Assembly: GCA_002483445.1 (NCBI GenBank) | Contig: DLHY01000120.1 | Location: forward strand, 1 to 64,000 | Direction: 5' to 3' | Source: Blastocatellia bacterium UBA7656 | GTDB lineage: Bacteria; Acidobacteriota; Blastocatellia; UBA7656 | DNA length: 64,000 nucleotides | Part shown: positions 54,664 through 63,206 of the stretch, one piece after another | How positions within the stretch are numbered: the first letter of the stretch is position 1 | Layout: each line of letters starts with the position of its first letter | Notes under the pieces: generated by a model | What the model was told of the DNA's origin: nothing | What the model saw: the letters and a program-made list of their open reading frames with translations, nothing else | The model's database searches: none | Made by a program: the position numbers and the translations under genes

Positions 54664-57072
54664 ATGAAGAATCGAATCCTCCTAATTCTTGTCGCGTCGT
54701 TGTTTTTGACTCTTGCCGCGCTCCCGTCAAAGCACGGCGAAGGGTCGCGCTTATCGCTGCCTCAGATGGACGATTCACTGAGCCTCTCATCGCGCCTTCG
54801 ACGATTGTGGCAGCAGAGCCTCGATCCTCAGACGCTCCTCCGAATGGCCCGCGAAGAATACCAGAAGCAAACCTCGAAACAGGCTCTGCAAGCCTCACAG
54901 GGGTGGGTCTCAATCGGGCCGAATGTGGCGGGAAAGATCAACGAGATAGTCTTTCATCCTCACGACTCGAACATTCTGTATGTCGGCGCGGACGGGGGCG
55001 GAGTGTGGCGAACTACCGACGGCGGAGATGGGTGGACTCCGCTCACCGACTCGCTCCCCACTCTCGAAGTCGGCTCGCTGGCCATCGCTCCTTCATCTCC
55101 CGACATTCTTTATCTCGGAACCGGAGTGAGATCGAACGGAATAGGCCTCCTCAAATCTACTGACGCGGGGCAAAGCTGGATTCTCCCGGACGAGGCGATC
55201 AGTCCAAAAATTTTTCACATAAGCGTTCATCCCACAAACGCCGATGAGATACTCGCAGGCGGGGAGACTGGAGCTTTCCGCTCGACCGACGGAGGGAGGA
55301 CGTGGCTGAAAACCCGGTTCGGCGCAGTTCATGATATCTGTCGTCACCCGATCAGTCCGCAAACGATTTATGCGACGACGAACTTAATTGATTTTCAGAA
55401 TCGCTCGACCGTTATCAAATCGACGGACGGTGGGCGGACGTGGCAGGAGAAAGGGCGAGGGCTGACCACTGCGCAATCGATCACTCCGTGGCGAATGTCT
55501 CTGGCCATCAGCCAGTCGAACCCCTCCATTCTTTATGCGGCTACGAGCATCTCGCTTCCGGGAAACTTCGCGACTTCTCACATCTACAAAACCACCGACG
55601 GCGGAGAGAACTGGATCGATCTCGCGGAGACAGGTAATCACGGCGATTATCTTGCCAGTCAGGTCGAGCGAAACAATGCCCTTGCCATCTCTCCTTCGAA
55701 CCCGGAGATAGTCATCGCCGGAGGCGTCGATTATGTTCGAACGACTGACGGCGGCAGTTCGTGGGATCGCCCTCCATTCGGTGAAGGCGGAATTCATGCT
55801 GATGCGGTCGATATAGAGTTTCGCGGATCGACTCTGTGGATAGCCAACGATGGCGGACTGTGGTCGAGCCGAAACAATGGGGACACTACCGTTGCGCATA
55901 ATGACGGGCTTGCTACGCGCCAGTTCTACACCATCGCTTTGGATCAGGTGAACACAAACAGAATGCTTGCAGGCTCGCAGGACAACGGAACCAGTATGCG
56001 CCGCGGGCAATCCTCGACGTGGTCGGACGTTTTCGGCGGCGACGGATTCGATTGCGCGATCAATCCGCTCACTCCCTCGACGATATACGTTTCGTTTCAA
56101 CTCGGATTCATTTTCAGGGCGAGAAACGGCGACGAGCCGAACCCTGAATGGTTTTCCATCAGGCCGCCGTTCTCGAATGAGTCTCCTCCCTTCGCCACTT
56201 TGCTGAAAATGGATCCGAACGATTCCAGGATTCTCTACTCGGCAAGCCATCGCGTTTTCAAAACGACCGATGAAGGAATTTCATGGATCGCGCTGCCGAC
56301 GACTACAACCGATGGAAGCGAATGGCCGACGGATACTCCGCTCACGGATATCGCCCTCACGAAGAGCAATCCCGCAGTGCTGATGGCAACGAACGCGATT
56401 AACGTGTTTCGGTCTGCGGATGGAGGGCTGACGTGGACGGACGCCTCGACCGGCCATCTCACTTATGATCTTGAGATCGATCCACGGGATGCCAGCCGCG
56501 CTTATGCGTGCGTTCTCGCGTCTGAAGAGGGAACGCTTCGACCGAGAGTTTACCGGACGACTGACGGCGGCGCATCGTGGGAAATTCGAGACAGCGGATT
56601 GCCCCAGTTCTTCAAATTCAGAGTCAGGGTCGACCCCCTGGATTCAAACATTCTCTACTGCGGAACCGATGTCGGGTTGTTCTGGTCTGAGGATCAGGGC
56701 GCAAGCTGGGCGAGGTTAGGCGGGGGACTGCCTCGCGCTCAGGTGACAGATATTCACCTGAGTGATGATGGCTCGCTCGTGCGCGTGGCAACCTACGGGC
56801 GAGGAGTATGGGAATTGCGCTCTCCGCTGGCGACGCCCGCCGTCACAGGAGCGTCGAAGAGCGGCAGGAAACTTTTCGTCGAGGGCGAGAAATTCGACGC
56901 GGGAGCGGTCGTGCTGCTCAATGGCCGCGAGCAAAAGACCGCAAATGACCCCGACAATCCCGCGACCCGATTGATCTGCAAAAAGGCGGGCAAGAAGATC
57001 AAACCCGGCGACAGACTTCAGGTGAAAAACTCAGACGGCAGATTGTCGGCTGAGTTCATATTCACCGGCTAG
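54664..57072 (+). CDS. secreted BNR/Asp-box repeat protein (VPS10/sialidase-like propellers)
   Basis: About 802 residues from ATG 54664 (AGGTG upstream; GTG 54646 is an alternative). A signal peptide is followed by a long region of Asp-box blades with the pattern S.DGG..W: TTDGGDGWTPL, STDGGRTWLKT, STDGGRTWQEK, TTDGGENWIDL, TTDGGSSWDRP, SADGGLTWTDA and TTDGGASWEIR. These form large beta-propellers as in sortilin-like (VPS10) and xyloglucanase-type proteins. The C-terminal 80 residues after GRGVWELRSP are a separate IPT/TIG-like domain. It is exported and likely binds glycans or proteins; no catalytic residues can be assigned. It is 36 bp after the zinc-ribbon gene and may be cotranscribed. 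Confidence 0.85.
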   Translation: MKNRILLILVASLFLTLAALPSKHGEGSRLSLPQMDDSLSLSSRLRRLWQQSLDPQTLLRMAREEYQKQTSKQALQASQGWVSIGPNVAGKINEIVFHPHDSNILYVGADGGGVWRTTDGGDGWTPLTDSLPTLEVGSLAIAPSSPDILYLGTGVRSNGIGLLKSTDAGQSWILPDEAISPKIFHISVHPTNADEILAGGETGAFRSTDGGRTWLKTRFGAVHDICRHPISPQTIYATTNLIDFQNRSTVIKSTDGGRTWQEKGRGLTTAQSITPWRMSLAISQSNPSILYAATSISLPGNFATSHIYKTTDGGENWIDLAETGNHGDYLASQVERNNALAISPSNPEIVIAGGVDYVRTTDGGSSWDRPPFGEGGIHADAVDIEFRGSTLWIANDGGLWSSRNNGDTTVAHNDGLATRQFYTIALDQVNTNRMLAGSQDNGTSMRRGQSSTWSDVFGGDGFDCAINPLTPSTIYVSFQLGFIFRARNGDEPNPEWFSIRPPFSNESPPFATLLKMDPNDSRILYSASHRVFKTTDEGISWIALPTTTTDGSEWPTDTPLTDIALTKSNPAVLMATNAINVFRSADGGLTWTDASTGHLTYDLEIDPRDASRAYACVLASEEGTLRPRVYRTTDGGASWEIRDSGLPQFFKFRVRVDPLDSNILYCGTDVGLFWSEDQGASWARLGGGLPRAQVTDIHLSDDGSLVRVATYGRGVWELRSPLATPAVTGASKSGRKLFVEGEKFDAGAVVLLNGREQKTANDPDNPATRLICKKAGKKIKPGDRLQVKNSDGRLSAEFIFTG

Positions 57073-57439
57073 AAAGTTTCTGATGCCATGTGATTTTTTG
57101 GGCTGGGAGGCGGAACTCTTTGTTTTCCAATCGAGGTTCTTCACAGCCCTTTTCATCTGTGTCAGAAGGAGGCGACTTTGCCGTAGAGACACAGAATCGG
57201 CGCAGAGCCTTCTTCTCTGCGAGGTCTCTGTGTCTCTGCGACTTGTATGTTCGACAAGCTGCCAGCTTGTCGTTGCTTCGAGCAAAGGACTGTTGATTTC
57301 CAGAGGCGAGAGGTGAAAGCCTGCGGCAAGCTGCCAGCTTGCCGGACAACGCGGCGACTCTGCGGTTGATACCCCTCCCGCTATTCACAGCTTCGAAGCT
57401 CTCTGTAGCGCCCACAAAATCCGGGGGCATCAGGAAATT
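57073..57439. repeat. intergenic palindromes and inverted tandem-word repeats
   Basis: This 367-bp gap holds no gene. GTAGAGACACAGA (near 57182) faces TCTCTGTGTCTCTGC (near 57225), with CGCAGAG/CTCTGCG nested inside. Two units of the CTGCCAG-centred palindrome family occur at 57252-57272 (CGACAAGCTGCCAGCTTG...) and 57324-57344 (CGGCAAGCTGCCAGCTTG...), like those at 6.8 and 43.4 kb. Confidence 0.75.
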
Positions 57440-59653
57440 TTATTTCGCGCGGACGAGTATCTCATCCAGTCTTTTCTTCAATCCATCAAGCTGCTCGATG
57501 AACTGTTTCGCCTGATCGGTGTTGATCTCGCCCAACTCTTTGATCATCGCGTTGATTCGCTGCGCGAGCGCGTCTGCCTGACGTTGAATCTCGACGCGCG
57601 AAGACGCTGACTGCGAGCGGCGATCAAGCTCATCGACGTCAGACGTGATGCCTGAAAGTATGGCTCTGAAGGCTATGCGCTGGAATCGGGCGATTCGGTC
57701 TTCTCGCTCGTTGAGCGCGGCAGTGCGCTCGCCCAACTCTTCCGTTCGCGCTTCGATCTGGCGGGCGCGGCGATCAAGCTCTTTTTCAAGCGCCTCGGTG
57801 CGGGTCGCAAGCAGGGAAGCCTGCTCTTCGATCTTTCCCACCTGATCGCTTGCCCGCGCCGCGCGGGTTTCCACCTGCCCGATCTTTGACGCAATCTGGC
57901 CTTCGAGCGCGTCGGCCTTCTGCTTGACTCCCCCGACCTGCCCTATCACTTCGCCCACGCGGGCTTCGGCTGCCGAGGCGCGCGAACTGAGTTCGGCAAG
58001 CTGAGTCGGAAGTGTGGAAGTGGTCTGCTGAAACTGCATGGAAAAAGATTTCAGTTGAGAGATGTCCGATATCTGGCTGGCTATCGTTTCATCCTGCGCT
58101 TCGAGTTTTTTTCTGTGCTGATACTCGCCTTCATCTACTCTCTCCTCCATCGCCGCGAGGCGCGTTTGCGGATCGGTCGCGTCAGTGCCGAGATTTTGCG
58201 GCGCGGCGCGCGAAGGCTCAACCTCCCCGTCATCAGAGAGGAAAAAAATGTAGCTGCGCATCAGCGCAAGTTGCGACTGAGTTGCAGGCGGCGAAGACAT
58301 GGCGGAAGCGTAGACGGCTATCCAGAACAGGAAAACGAAGACGCTTGCGAAGACCGCGATTCTGATGAATGACTTATGCACCCGCGAGAGTATTTCGAAA
58401 GGCGCATCGAAAAACGGCATCGTCTTTATGTCCCTCCGTTCTGGAAACGAATCATCGCGCGATGGCGAATCGATTGTCATCGGAGCGTCTTCCATATCCA
58501 TTCGCGGAGGCGGGGCTTTTCTCCTCTTCATCGCTGAGAGCGCGGGCTTTGCGAGATAAGCTATGAGAAATATCAGCGTGAAGGCTCCGAGTCCTGTCAG
58601 CGCGACATTTTTCATTCTTCGGCTGACCGTGCCTAAGTGAGCGCGATAGAGCCGCTCGTCGCGCTCACGGAGATAAGGCTCGACCTGCCAGATGCCGAGC
58701 ATCTGCTCATTGGCTCCGCCCGTAAGAGAAGATATCTCCTGATCGATGCGGCTCTCGGAATAAATGCGATTGCGGTCGAAGTAGTATTTCAACCATTCGC
58801 GAAACCCGTCCTCGTCCTGACGCTGATCGAGGTATTCCTCCATCACATCCATAGAAGCGATCCACGCCGCGTCCGATTGCGAATCGAGGCGCGAGGTGAT
58901 CCAGCGGCCCGGCCCCGCGCGCAGATAGCTCTCGTAATCGCTGCGGAGTTTCGCGTCTTTGAGAAGCGGGTTGGCCTCGATCCACTGGCGATAGGATTCG
59001 ACCCCTCCCAGCACTCGCTTTTTGATCAACTGATCTGTCGATGAAGTGCGAAGCGCGGGATTGAGAACCTGCTCAAGGGATTTGAATACTTTGCCAAGTT
59101 GCGCGCTGGGGACGGTAGCGAAAGCCGCTGCGGCAGCAATCATCACCAGCAATGCAGTGGCAGGCGCGGTCAGTCGCCACGAGCGAAAAAATCTTCCGCC
59201 GAACAGGGTGAGCAAGGCCAGCATGGGAGTGGCGAAGAAGAAGAAGAAAAGAAAAACGTAGAGAAAAGCTGGCTGTTCGTTCGGAAGCGCGGGGTTCCAT
59301 CGCCTATCGACCGGAGCGAAATTCACAAAAAGCCATGCGGCGAAAAATACGAGAAGAAGCGCAAGCTGCTGTCCTAAAACTATCAGGAGAAAAACCGACA
59401 GCCGCGCGCCAAGAGGTCTCGCCTGAAGTCGGCGCAGTAGAGAGCGACTCGTTCGCTCATCTATTTCGCGACGCAGCGCCGCCAGATCATCGTCGGTCGT
59501 TTCGATAGATGTGTTGGCAAGCTCGCGGCGAAGGCGGGCAAGTTTGATATTGGCAACCAGCCGGGCAAAAGGCGAAAGGCTCCGCTCACGTGCATCCATC
59601 GCGGCCAGATAATCTCTTATTACGTCCGAGTCCCGTGTTATTACTGTTTCCAT
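57440..59653 (-). CDS. large membrane protein with C-terminal coiled coil
   Basis: About 737 residues from ATG 59653. Three or four membrane helices occur in the first third (about 92-115, 130-155, 165-185 and 350-372), with one more near 455-475. The last 230 residues are a long coiled coil of heptads rich in Glu, Arg, Ala and Gln (QVETRAARASDQVGKIEEQA, then LATRTEALEKELDRRARQIE). A soluble helical region (about 190-345) lies between membrane parts. I recognise no family. Its position close to the cluster, opposite strand from pyrKD and the BNR gene, and its coiled coil suggest a tethering or sensory role. The promoter region is filled by the AATCTC tandem-word repeats. Confidence 0.72.
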   Translation of the reverse strand: METVITRDSDVIRDYLAAMDARERSLSPFARLVANIKLARLRRELANTSIETTDDDLAALRREIDERTSRSLLRRLQARPLGARLSVFLLIVLGQQLALLLVFFAAWLFVNFAPVDRRWNPALPNEQPAFLYVFLFFFFFATPMLALLTLFGGRFFRSWRLTAPATALLVMIAAAAAFATVPSAQLGKVFKSLEQVLNPALRTSSTDQLIKKRVLGGVESYRQWIEANPLLKDAKLRSDYESYLRAGPGRWITSRLDSQSDAAWIASMDVMEEYLDQRQDEDGFREWLKYYFDRNRIYSESRIDQEISSLTGGANEQMLGIWQVEPYLRERDERLYRAHLGTVSRRMKNVALTGLGAFTLIFLIAYLAKPALSAMKRRKAPPPRMDMEDAPMTIDSPSRDDSFPERRDIKTMPFFDAPFEILSRVHKSFIRIAVFASVFVFLFWIAVYASAMSSPPATQSQLALMRSYIFFLSDDGEVEPSRAAPQNLGTDATDPQTRLAAMEERVDEGEYQHRKKLEAQDETIASQISDISQLKSFSMQFQQTTSTLPTQLAELSSRASAAEARVGEVIGQVGGVKQKADALEGQIASKIGQVETRAARASDQVGKIEEQASLLATRTEALEKELDRRARQIEARTEELGERTAALNEREDRIARFQRIAFRAILSGITSDVDELDRRSQSASSRVEIQRQADALAQRINAMIKELGEINTDQAKQFIEQLDGLKKRLDEILVRAK

Positions 59654-59656
59654 GTC

Positions 59657-59738
59657 TCTTGTATCCAATCTGCAATCTCGAATCTGAAATCTGAAATTTC
59701 AAATTTGCAATCTCGAATCTGAAATCTCAGGTCTGAAA
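59657..59738. repeat. AATCTC/GAATCTGAAATC tandem-word array
   Basis: Words such as AATCTGCAATCTCGAATCTG and GAAATCTGAAATTTC repeat with small changes, and GAAATTTCAAATTTGC is palindromic. The array is related to the one at 10008-10160. It spans the gap between the PepSY-like and coiled-coil genes and overlaps the end of the former. Confidence 0.75.
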
Positions 59739-60521
59739 ATTCTGCGTCACGCCTAACTCTTCGCCTGTGATGGCGTCTATGTAGACAGTCCACGAAAGAG
59801 CGCGGCCTGCGACTATCTCCCACGCAAGGCGAACTTCTATCTGATCGCCTTTTTCGAGCGGGAGAATGACGAGTTGTTTGATCGTGACTTCATCCTCGCC
59901 GGCGATTTGCTCGCGCTGCTCTCTTCCCGCCGCGTCGCGATAAGCGAACGAGCGACCGATTACTTTTTTTCGCGCTGCTTCTCTTTGAAATTCCGGTCGC
60001 GTAGGCGCTTCGACCACGGGTATGAATCGGTCTTCAAGCTGAAGCAATCGACCCTCTCGACTGACGACGAAAATCATCTCTCCGAAACTGCCCGCGACGG
60101 GAAAAGGATAATTGGCCTGTTTGAAAATCAACCTTCGAGTCTCGCCCGCGTCGGCAACGCTTATGAGCGAGACTGAGTCGGGGTCAGCAATGAGCAGGTC
60201 CCTCCATCGATCAATGAACTGTTTGACCGCTGCGCGCAGGTCGGAATCCTGCTCAGGCCGTTTCGCTGTCATATCGATTTTGCCCGCCGCCTCGGCCAGC
60301 GAGCGGGGGGCCGAGGTTATGGGATGAAGATCGGGCTTCGATGGAGGCGCATTGTACGCTTCGAGCATCCGTCTCCATTCGCGCTCAACTTTCGCGCGCC
60401 TCTCCTGAGAATCTTTTATGACCGAGGCGTAGTCCTGCCGCGCCTTAGGAATTTGCGGAGACTGGTCGCCGCCGAATGCCAGTATGAGGGCCATGAAAAA
60501 GGAGAGACGAAATAAAATCAT
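59727..60521 (-). CDS. exported protein with PepSY-like C-terminus
   Basis: 264 residues. The N-terminus is hydrophobic (MILFRLSFFMALILAFGGDQS), a short signal peptide, followed by a helical, charged region (about 25-110) and beta-rich domains. The C-terminal VRLAWEIVAG, then ALSWTVYIDAITGEELGV is the typical PepSY/FTP strand pattern (...W.V.VDA.TGE...) found in protease propeptides and periplasmic proteins. Upstream the Smr gene runs the opposite way. No catalytic motif is seen. It is 73 bp before the coiled-coil membrane gene, on the same strand, and may be cotranscribed with it. Confidence 0.75.
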   Translation of the reverse strand: MILFRLSFFMALILAFGGDQSPQIPKARQDYASVIKDSQERRAKVEREWRRMLEAYNAPPSKPDLHPITSAPRSLAEAAGKIDMTAKRPEQDSDLRAAVKQFIDRWRDLLIADPDSVSLISVADAGETRRLIFKQANYPFPVAGSFGEMIFVVSREGRLLQLEDRFIPVVEAPTRPEFQREAARKKVIGRSFAYRDAAGREQREQIAGEDEVTIKQLVILPLEKGDQIEVRLAWEIVAGRALSWTVYIDAITGEELGVTQNFQT

Positions 60522-60648
60522 AAAAAAGCGGGTAATCTGTTTGCGCGCAAAAATCGAAAGTCAATTATTCATGTTTTCAAAACAGCAGGCAAGCAAAGCT
60601 TCTGTCAGTAGCTTGAGGCGGCGGGCGCAAGCGAATAATCTTATCGTC

Positions 60649-61023
60649 ATGGATTTTCTGTTGAAACTCTTTCGCCGCGCACAGGAAAGAGATTTGGACG
60701 CGGAAGACGAACCCGTCGATCCTGCGAATCCGTTTCCTGATCCTGTGGTGATCGAATTCACCGATGTGATCGATCTGCACTCGATACCGCCCCGTCAGGT
60801 GAGCGGGGTGGTCGAAGATTTTCTCGAATCAGCGCGCCGCCGCCGCCTTTCACACGTCCGCATTATTCACGGCAAGGGCATAGGCGTTCAAAGAGAGATG
60901 GTTCGAGCGATTCTCTCTCGCACCCGTTTCGTCATTTCATTTCAGGATGCGCCGATGGAAGCCGGAGGCTGGGGCGCGACTATCGCGTCGCTCGACGTGT
61001 CAGAGGGCGAAGGCGGCTGCTGA
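60649..61023 (+). CDS. Smr-domain protein
   Basis: About 124 residues from ATG 60649. A short N-terminal part (MDFLLKLFRRAQERD, then Asp/Pro-rich) is followed by an Smr domain (about 45-115): IDLHSIPPRQVSGVVEDFLE is the first motif and RIIHGKGIGVQREMVRAIL the second, with the conserved H.G.G. Smr domains bind or nick nucleic acids, as in MutS2. Small stand-alone Smr proteins are common. Longer starts at 60484 and 60571 exist but lack a ribosome site; the chosen one also has a weak site, so the start is uncertain. TGA ends this gene, so TGA works as a stop in this region. Confidence 0.82.
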   Translation: MDFLLKLFRRAQERDLDAEDEPVDPANPFPDPVVIEFTDVIDLHSIPPRQVSGVVEDFLESARRRRLSHVRIIHGKGIGVQREMVRAILSRTRFVISFQDAPMEAGGWGATIASLDVSEGEGGC

Positions 61024-61056
61024 CTCAAACAACTTTTGTGGTAAATTATTCGGGCC

Positions 61057-61569
61057 ATGAAAAAAGCAATGATGACGCTCAATGTTTTGATCATCGCGGC
61101 TGCCTTGATGATCGGTTGCTCATCGCCGCCTGAAGAATCATCCGCCGAGCATCCACAGCAGACTCCCGTTCAGGCTGAAAAAAATCCTGCGCCTGTCACC
61201 ACGACTCCCGCTGCTGTCACTTCCGCTCCGCCGACAATCGTTTCCAGCGCGACGGGGCCGCAGCCGAAATTGTTCATCCCGATCAAAAAGATCGATTTCG
61301 GGAGGCAGCGGGCGGGAAAGAGCCTGGTGCGGACGATCACAGTTAAAAATATCGGAGAGGCCGAATTGAAAATAGAATCGGTCGTGCCTAGCTGAGGATG
61401 CACGGCTGTGGACTTTCCTAAAGTCCTCCCGCCTGGTAAGGCGGGCGCGATCAAGGTCAAGCTCGAAACCGGAAACTCTCCCGGCCCGCACACCAAGTCG
61501 GTGACGATAAAATCGAACGACCCGGCTCAACCAAGCTTTCAGGTCGATCTGGCGTTCAATGTGAAATAG
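61057..61569 (+). CDS. DUF1573 lipoprotein with in-frame TGA in the SCGCT motif, candidate selenoprotein
   Basis: 170 codons plus a final TAG. A lipoprotein signal (LMIGCSS) tethers the protein to a membrane; after a Pro/Thr-rich linker the DUF1573 domain begins at FIPIKKIDFGRQRAGKS. At 61393-61395 the frame reads TGA, then GGA TGC ACG: the protein would be VVPS-U-GCTAVDF, exactly where the family has VxPSCGCT. Beyond, the frame continues without a break for 57 codons with the family ending (LPPGKAGAIKVKLETG, KSVTIKSNDPAQPSF). So this is either a selenocysteine codon or a fresh nonsense mutation. Possible stem-loops follow at 61410-61426 and 61428-61445. Coordinates cover the read-through product. 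Confidence 0.65.
61410..61445 (+). promoter_or_regulatory. candidate SECIS-like stem-loops downstream of the TGA
   Basis: GGACTTT (61410-61416) pairs with AAAGTCC (61420-61426), and CCCGCC (61428-61433) pairs with GGCGGG (61440-61445) around TGGTAA, which has G at its second position. The second loop lies about 40 bases after the TGA, slightly further than is usual for bacterial SECIS elements. It is suggestive only. Confidence 0.3.
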
Positions 61570-61579
61570 CGAGAATTCA

Positions 61580-62776
61580 ATGATTGATTACGACGCTGCA
61601 CTTTCAACAATCGCCCGGTCTATGAGGCCAAACGATATTCGTAAACTCACCGCATTGCTTGGGCGCGGAAACGTGATTTCGCTGGCGGCGGGAGCGCCGA
61701 GCGCCGAGACCTTTCCAATCGAAGAACTGGCCGAAATATCTGCTCGCGTGATTCGAGAAAACGGCGCTACGGCTTTACAGTACGGCCCGACGCGAGGCAA
61801 CAGGTTTCTGGTCGAGCATGTCGCAGAAACGATGCGCGCGCGCGGAGCGAGGGAAGCGTCTCCGTCGGGCGTGGTTCTTACGACAGGCTCACAGCAGGGG
61901 CTTGACCTCACGGCTCGCGTGCTGATTGATCCGGGCGATGTGGCGATAGTCGAATTGCCCGGCTACATAGGCGGTATCATCGCGCTTCACAACGCCGGGG
62001 CCGAGTTGGTCGGCGTCCGTCAGGATACGGAGGGAATCGATATCGCGCATCTTCGCCAGACTCTCGACCGATTGCGAACCGAGGGGCGAAGGGTGAAGTT
62101 GATTTACACGATACCTAATTTTCAGAACCCATCCGGGGTAACGCTTTCAGGTAGTCGGCGAAAAGATTTGATCGGTATCGCCCAGGATTACAACCTGCTC
62201 ATCATCGAAGACGATCCTTATTACGAATTGCATTTTGACGGCGGCGCGCGGCCTGATGCGCTTGTGGCTATGGACGCTTCGCAGGTTATTTATCTCAGCA
62301 GTTTTTCCAAAGTCCTCGCGCCGGGGCTGAGATCGGCGTGGATGTTTGCGCCTGATCCGATTGCCGCCAAGTGTGAGCTTGCCAAAGAAGGAGCCGACCT
62401 TTCATCGAGCGTGCTTGACCAGGCGATAGTCGCCGAAGCCGCTCGGTCGGGTCTGATCGAGAGGCGGCTTCCCTATATGCGCCAGTTTTACCATCTGCGT
62501 TGCGAATCCATGCTCGATGCTCTCGAAGGCAACGCCCCTCCCGGAGCGACGTGGACTCGTCCGCTTGGCGGCTTTTTCATACTGATGCGGGTCGAAGGAA
62601 TCGATGCTGCTGAAGTTCTGCCTCGCGCCATTGAAGAAGGTGTGGCTTATGTCCCAGGGCGACCTTTCTTCGTCGACGGAAGCGGGGGGGATACGATGCG
62701 CCTCGCTTATTCGAAAGAATCTCCCGAAAAAATCGCGGAAGGCATCGGGATCATGTGCCGCGTCCTGAAATCCTGA
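61580..62776 (+). CDS. PLP-dependent aminotransferase (LysN/2-aminoadipate type)
   Basis: 398 residues, fold-type I. It begins with SIARSMRPNDIRKLTAL, then SLAAGAPSAETFP, both typical of LysN and related aminotransferases. The Schiff-base Lys lies in YLSSFSKVLAPGLRSAW; the Asp that contacts the pyridine is in IIEDDPYYEL, and the C-terminal Arg in DTMRLAYSKE. Characterised relatives act on 2-aminoadipate, kynurenine or aromatic amino acids; the substrate here cannot be set. It starts 10 bp after the DUF1573 gene, so they may be cotranscribed. There is no DNA-binding MocR-type head. The length is standard. Confidence 0.9.
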   Translation: MIDYDAALSTIARSMRPNDIRKLTALLGRGNVISLAAGAPSAETFPIEELAEISARVIRENGATALQYGPTRGNRFLVEHVAETMRARGAREASPSGVVLTTGSQQGLDLTARVLIDPGDVAIVELPGYIGGIIALHNAGAELVGVRQDTEGIDIAHLRQTLDRLRTEGRRVKLIYTIPNFQNPSGVTLSGSRRKDLIGIAQDYNLLIIEDDPYYELHFDGGARPDALVAMDASQVIYLSSFSKVLAPGLRSAWMFAPDPIAAKCELAKEGADLSSSVLDQAIVAEAARSGLIERRLPYMRQFYHLRCESMLDALEGNAPPGATWTRPLGGFFILMRVEGIDAAEVLPRAIEEGVAYVPGRPFFVDGSGGDTMRLAYSKESPEKIAEGIGIMCRVLKS

Positions 62777-63206
62777 TTCAGGTCACACTCTGCGTATCTC
62801 ATATCACTTTTCGGTCAAATTAAATCATATCGCCCGACCGGATTCCTGCATTCTGGCTGAGAGTGTTTTTTCGTCCTGAAAGCGCCTCGTTAGAGATTTG
62901 AAGATAAGCCCTTGTGAATCAGCTATCTCTGAGAAAGTAAGGCGCAAGCGCGGTTTGTGGAACGGCAGTTGTTATATGTACAGGCGTCGAAGCCGAAAAA
63001 GGCGCAGGATTTTTTCGCAATTATAGTTCGTTGCTTCAGCCTCTTGTTCGCCCCTTTCAGTACCCTTAGCCTCCAATAGCCCCTGATATAGCCCCACATC
63101 GGAATCGTCCTCACACTTTTCGATCCGATGCCCCCGCCGCAGTGCCGGGGGGAGACATAGCGCGCTGCGCATGTGCTCGGCACTGCGACAGCCATTTTTT
63201 CGCCCC
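62777..63206. other. intergenic region with inverted repeats, no gene recognised
   Basis: 430 bp between convergent genes. Open frames on the minus strand (for example 62923-63195) do not match a family and lack ribosome sites. Inverted repeats are visible: CATCGGA (63097-63103) with TCCGATG (63124-63130), and GCAGTGCCG (63139-63147) with CGGCACTGC (63178-63186). It resembles the palindromic spacers elsewhere. Confidence 0.5.

Noticed and set aside
61393..61395. Genome-wide reassignment of TGA to an amino acid
   Set aside because: TGA ends several neighbouring genes at the expected place, including the Smr gene, the aminotransferase and the Hsp70 fusion, so general recoding is not credible.
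62923..63195. Minus-strand frame in the last intergenic region considered as a reverse-transcriptase tail
   Set aside because: A few basic residues look suggestive but no domain motif is present and two overlapping frames are equally open.
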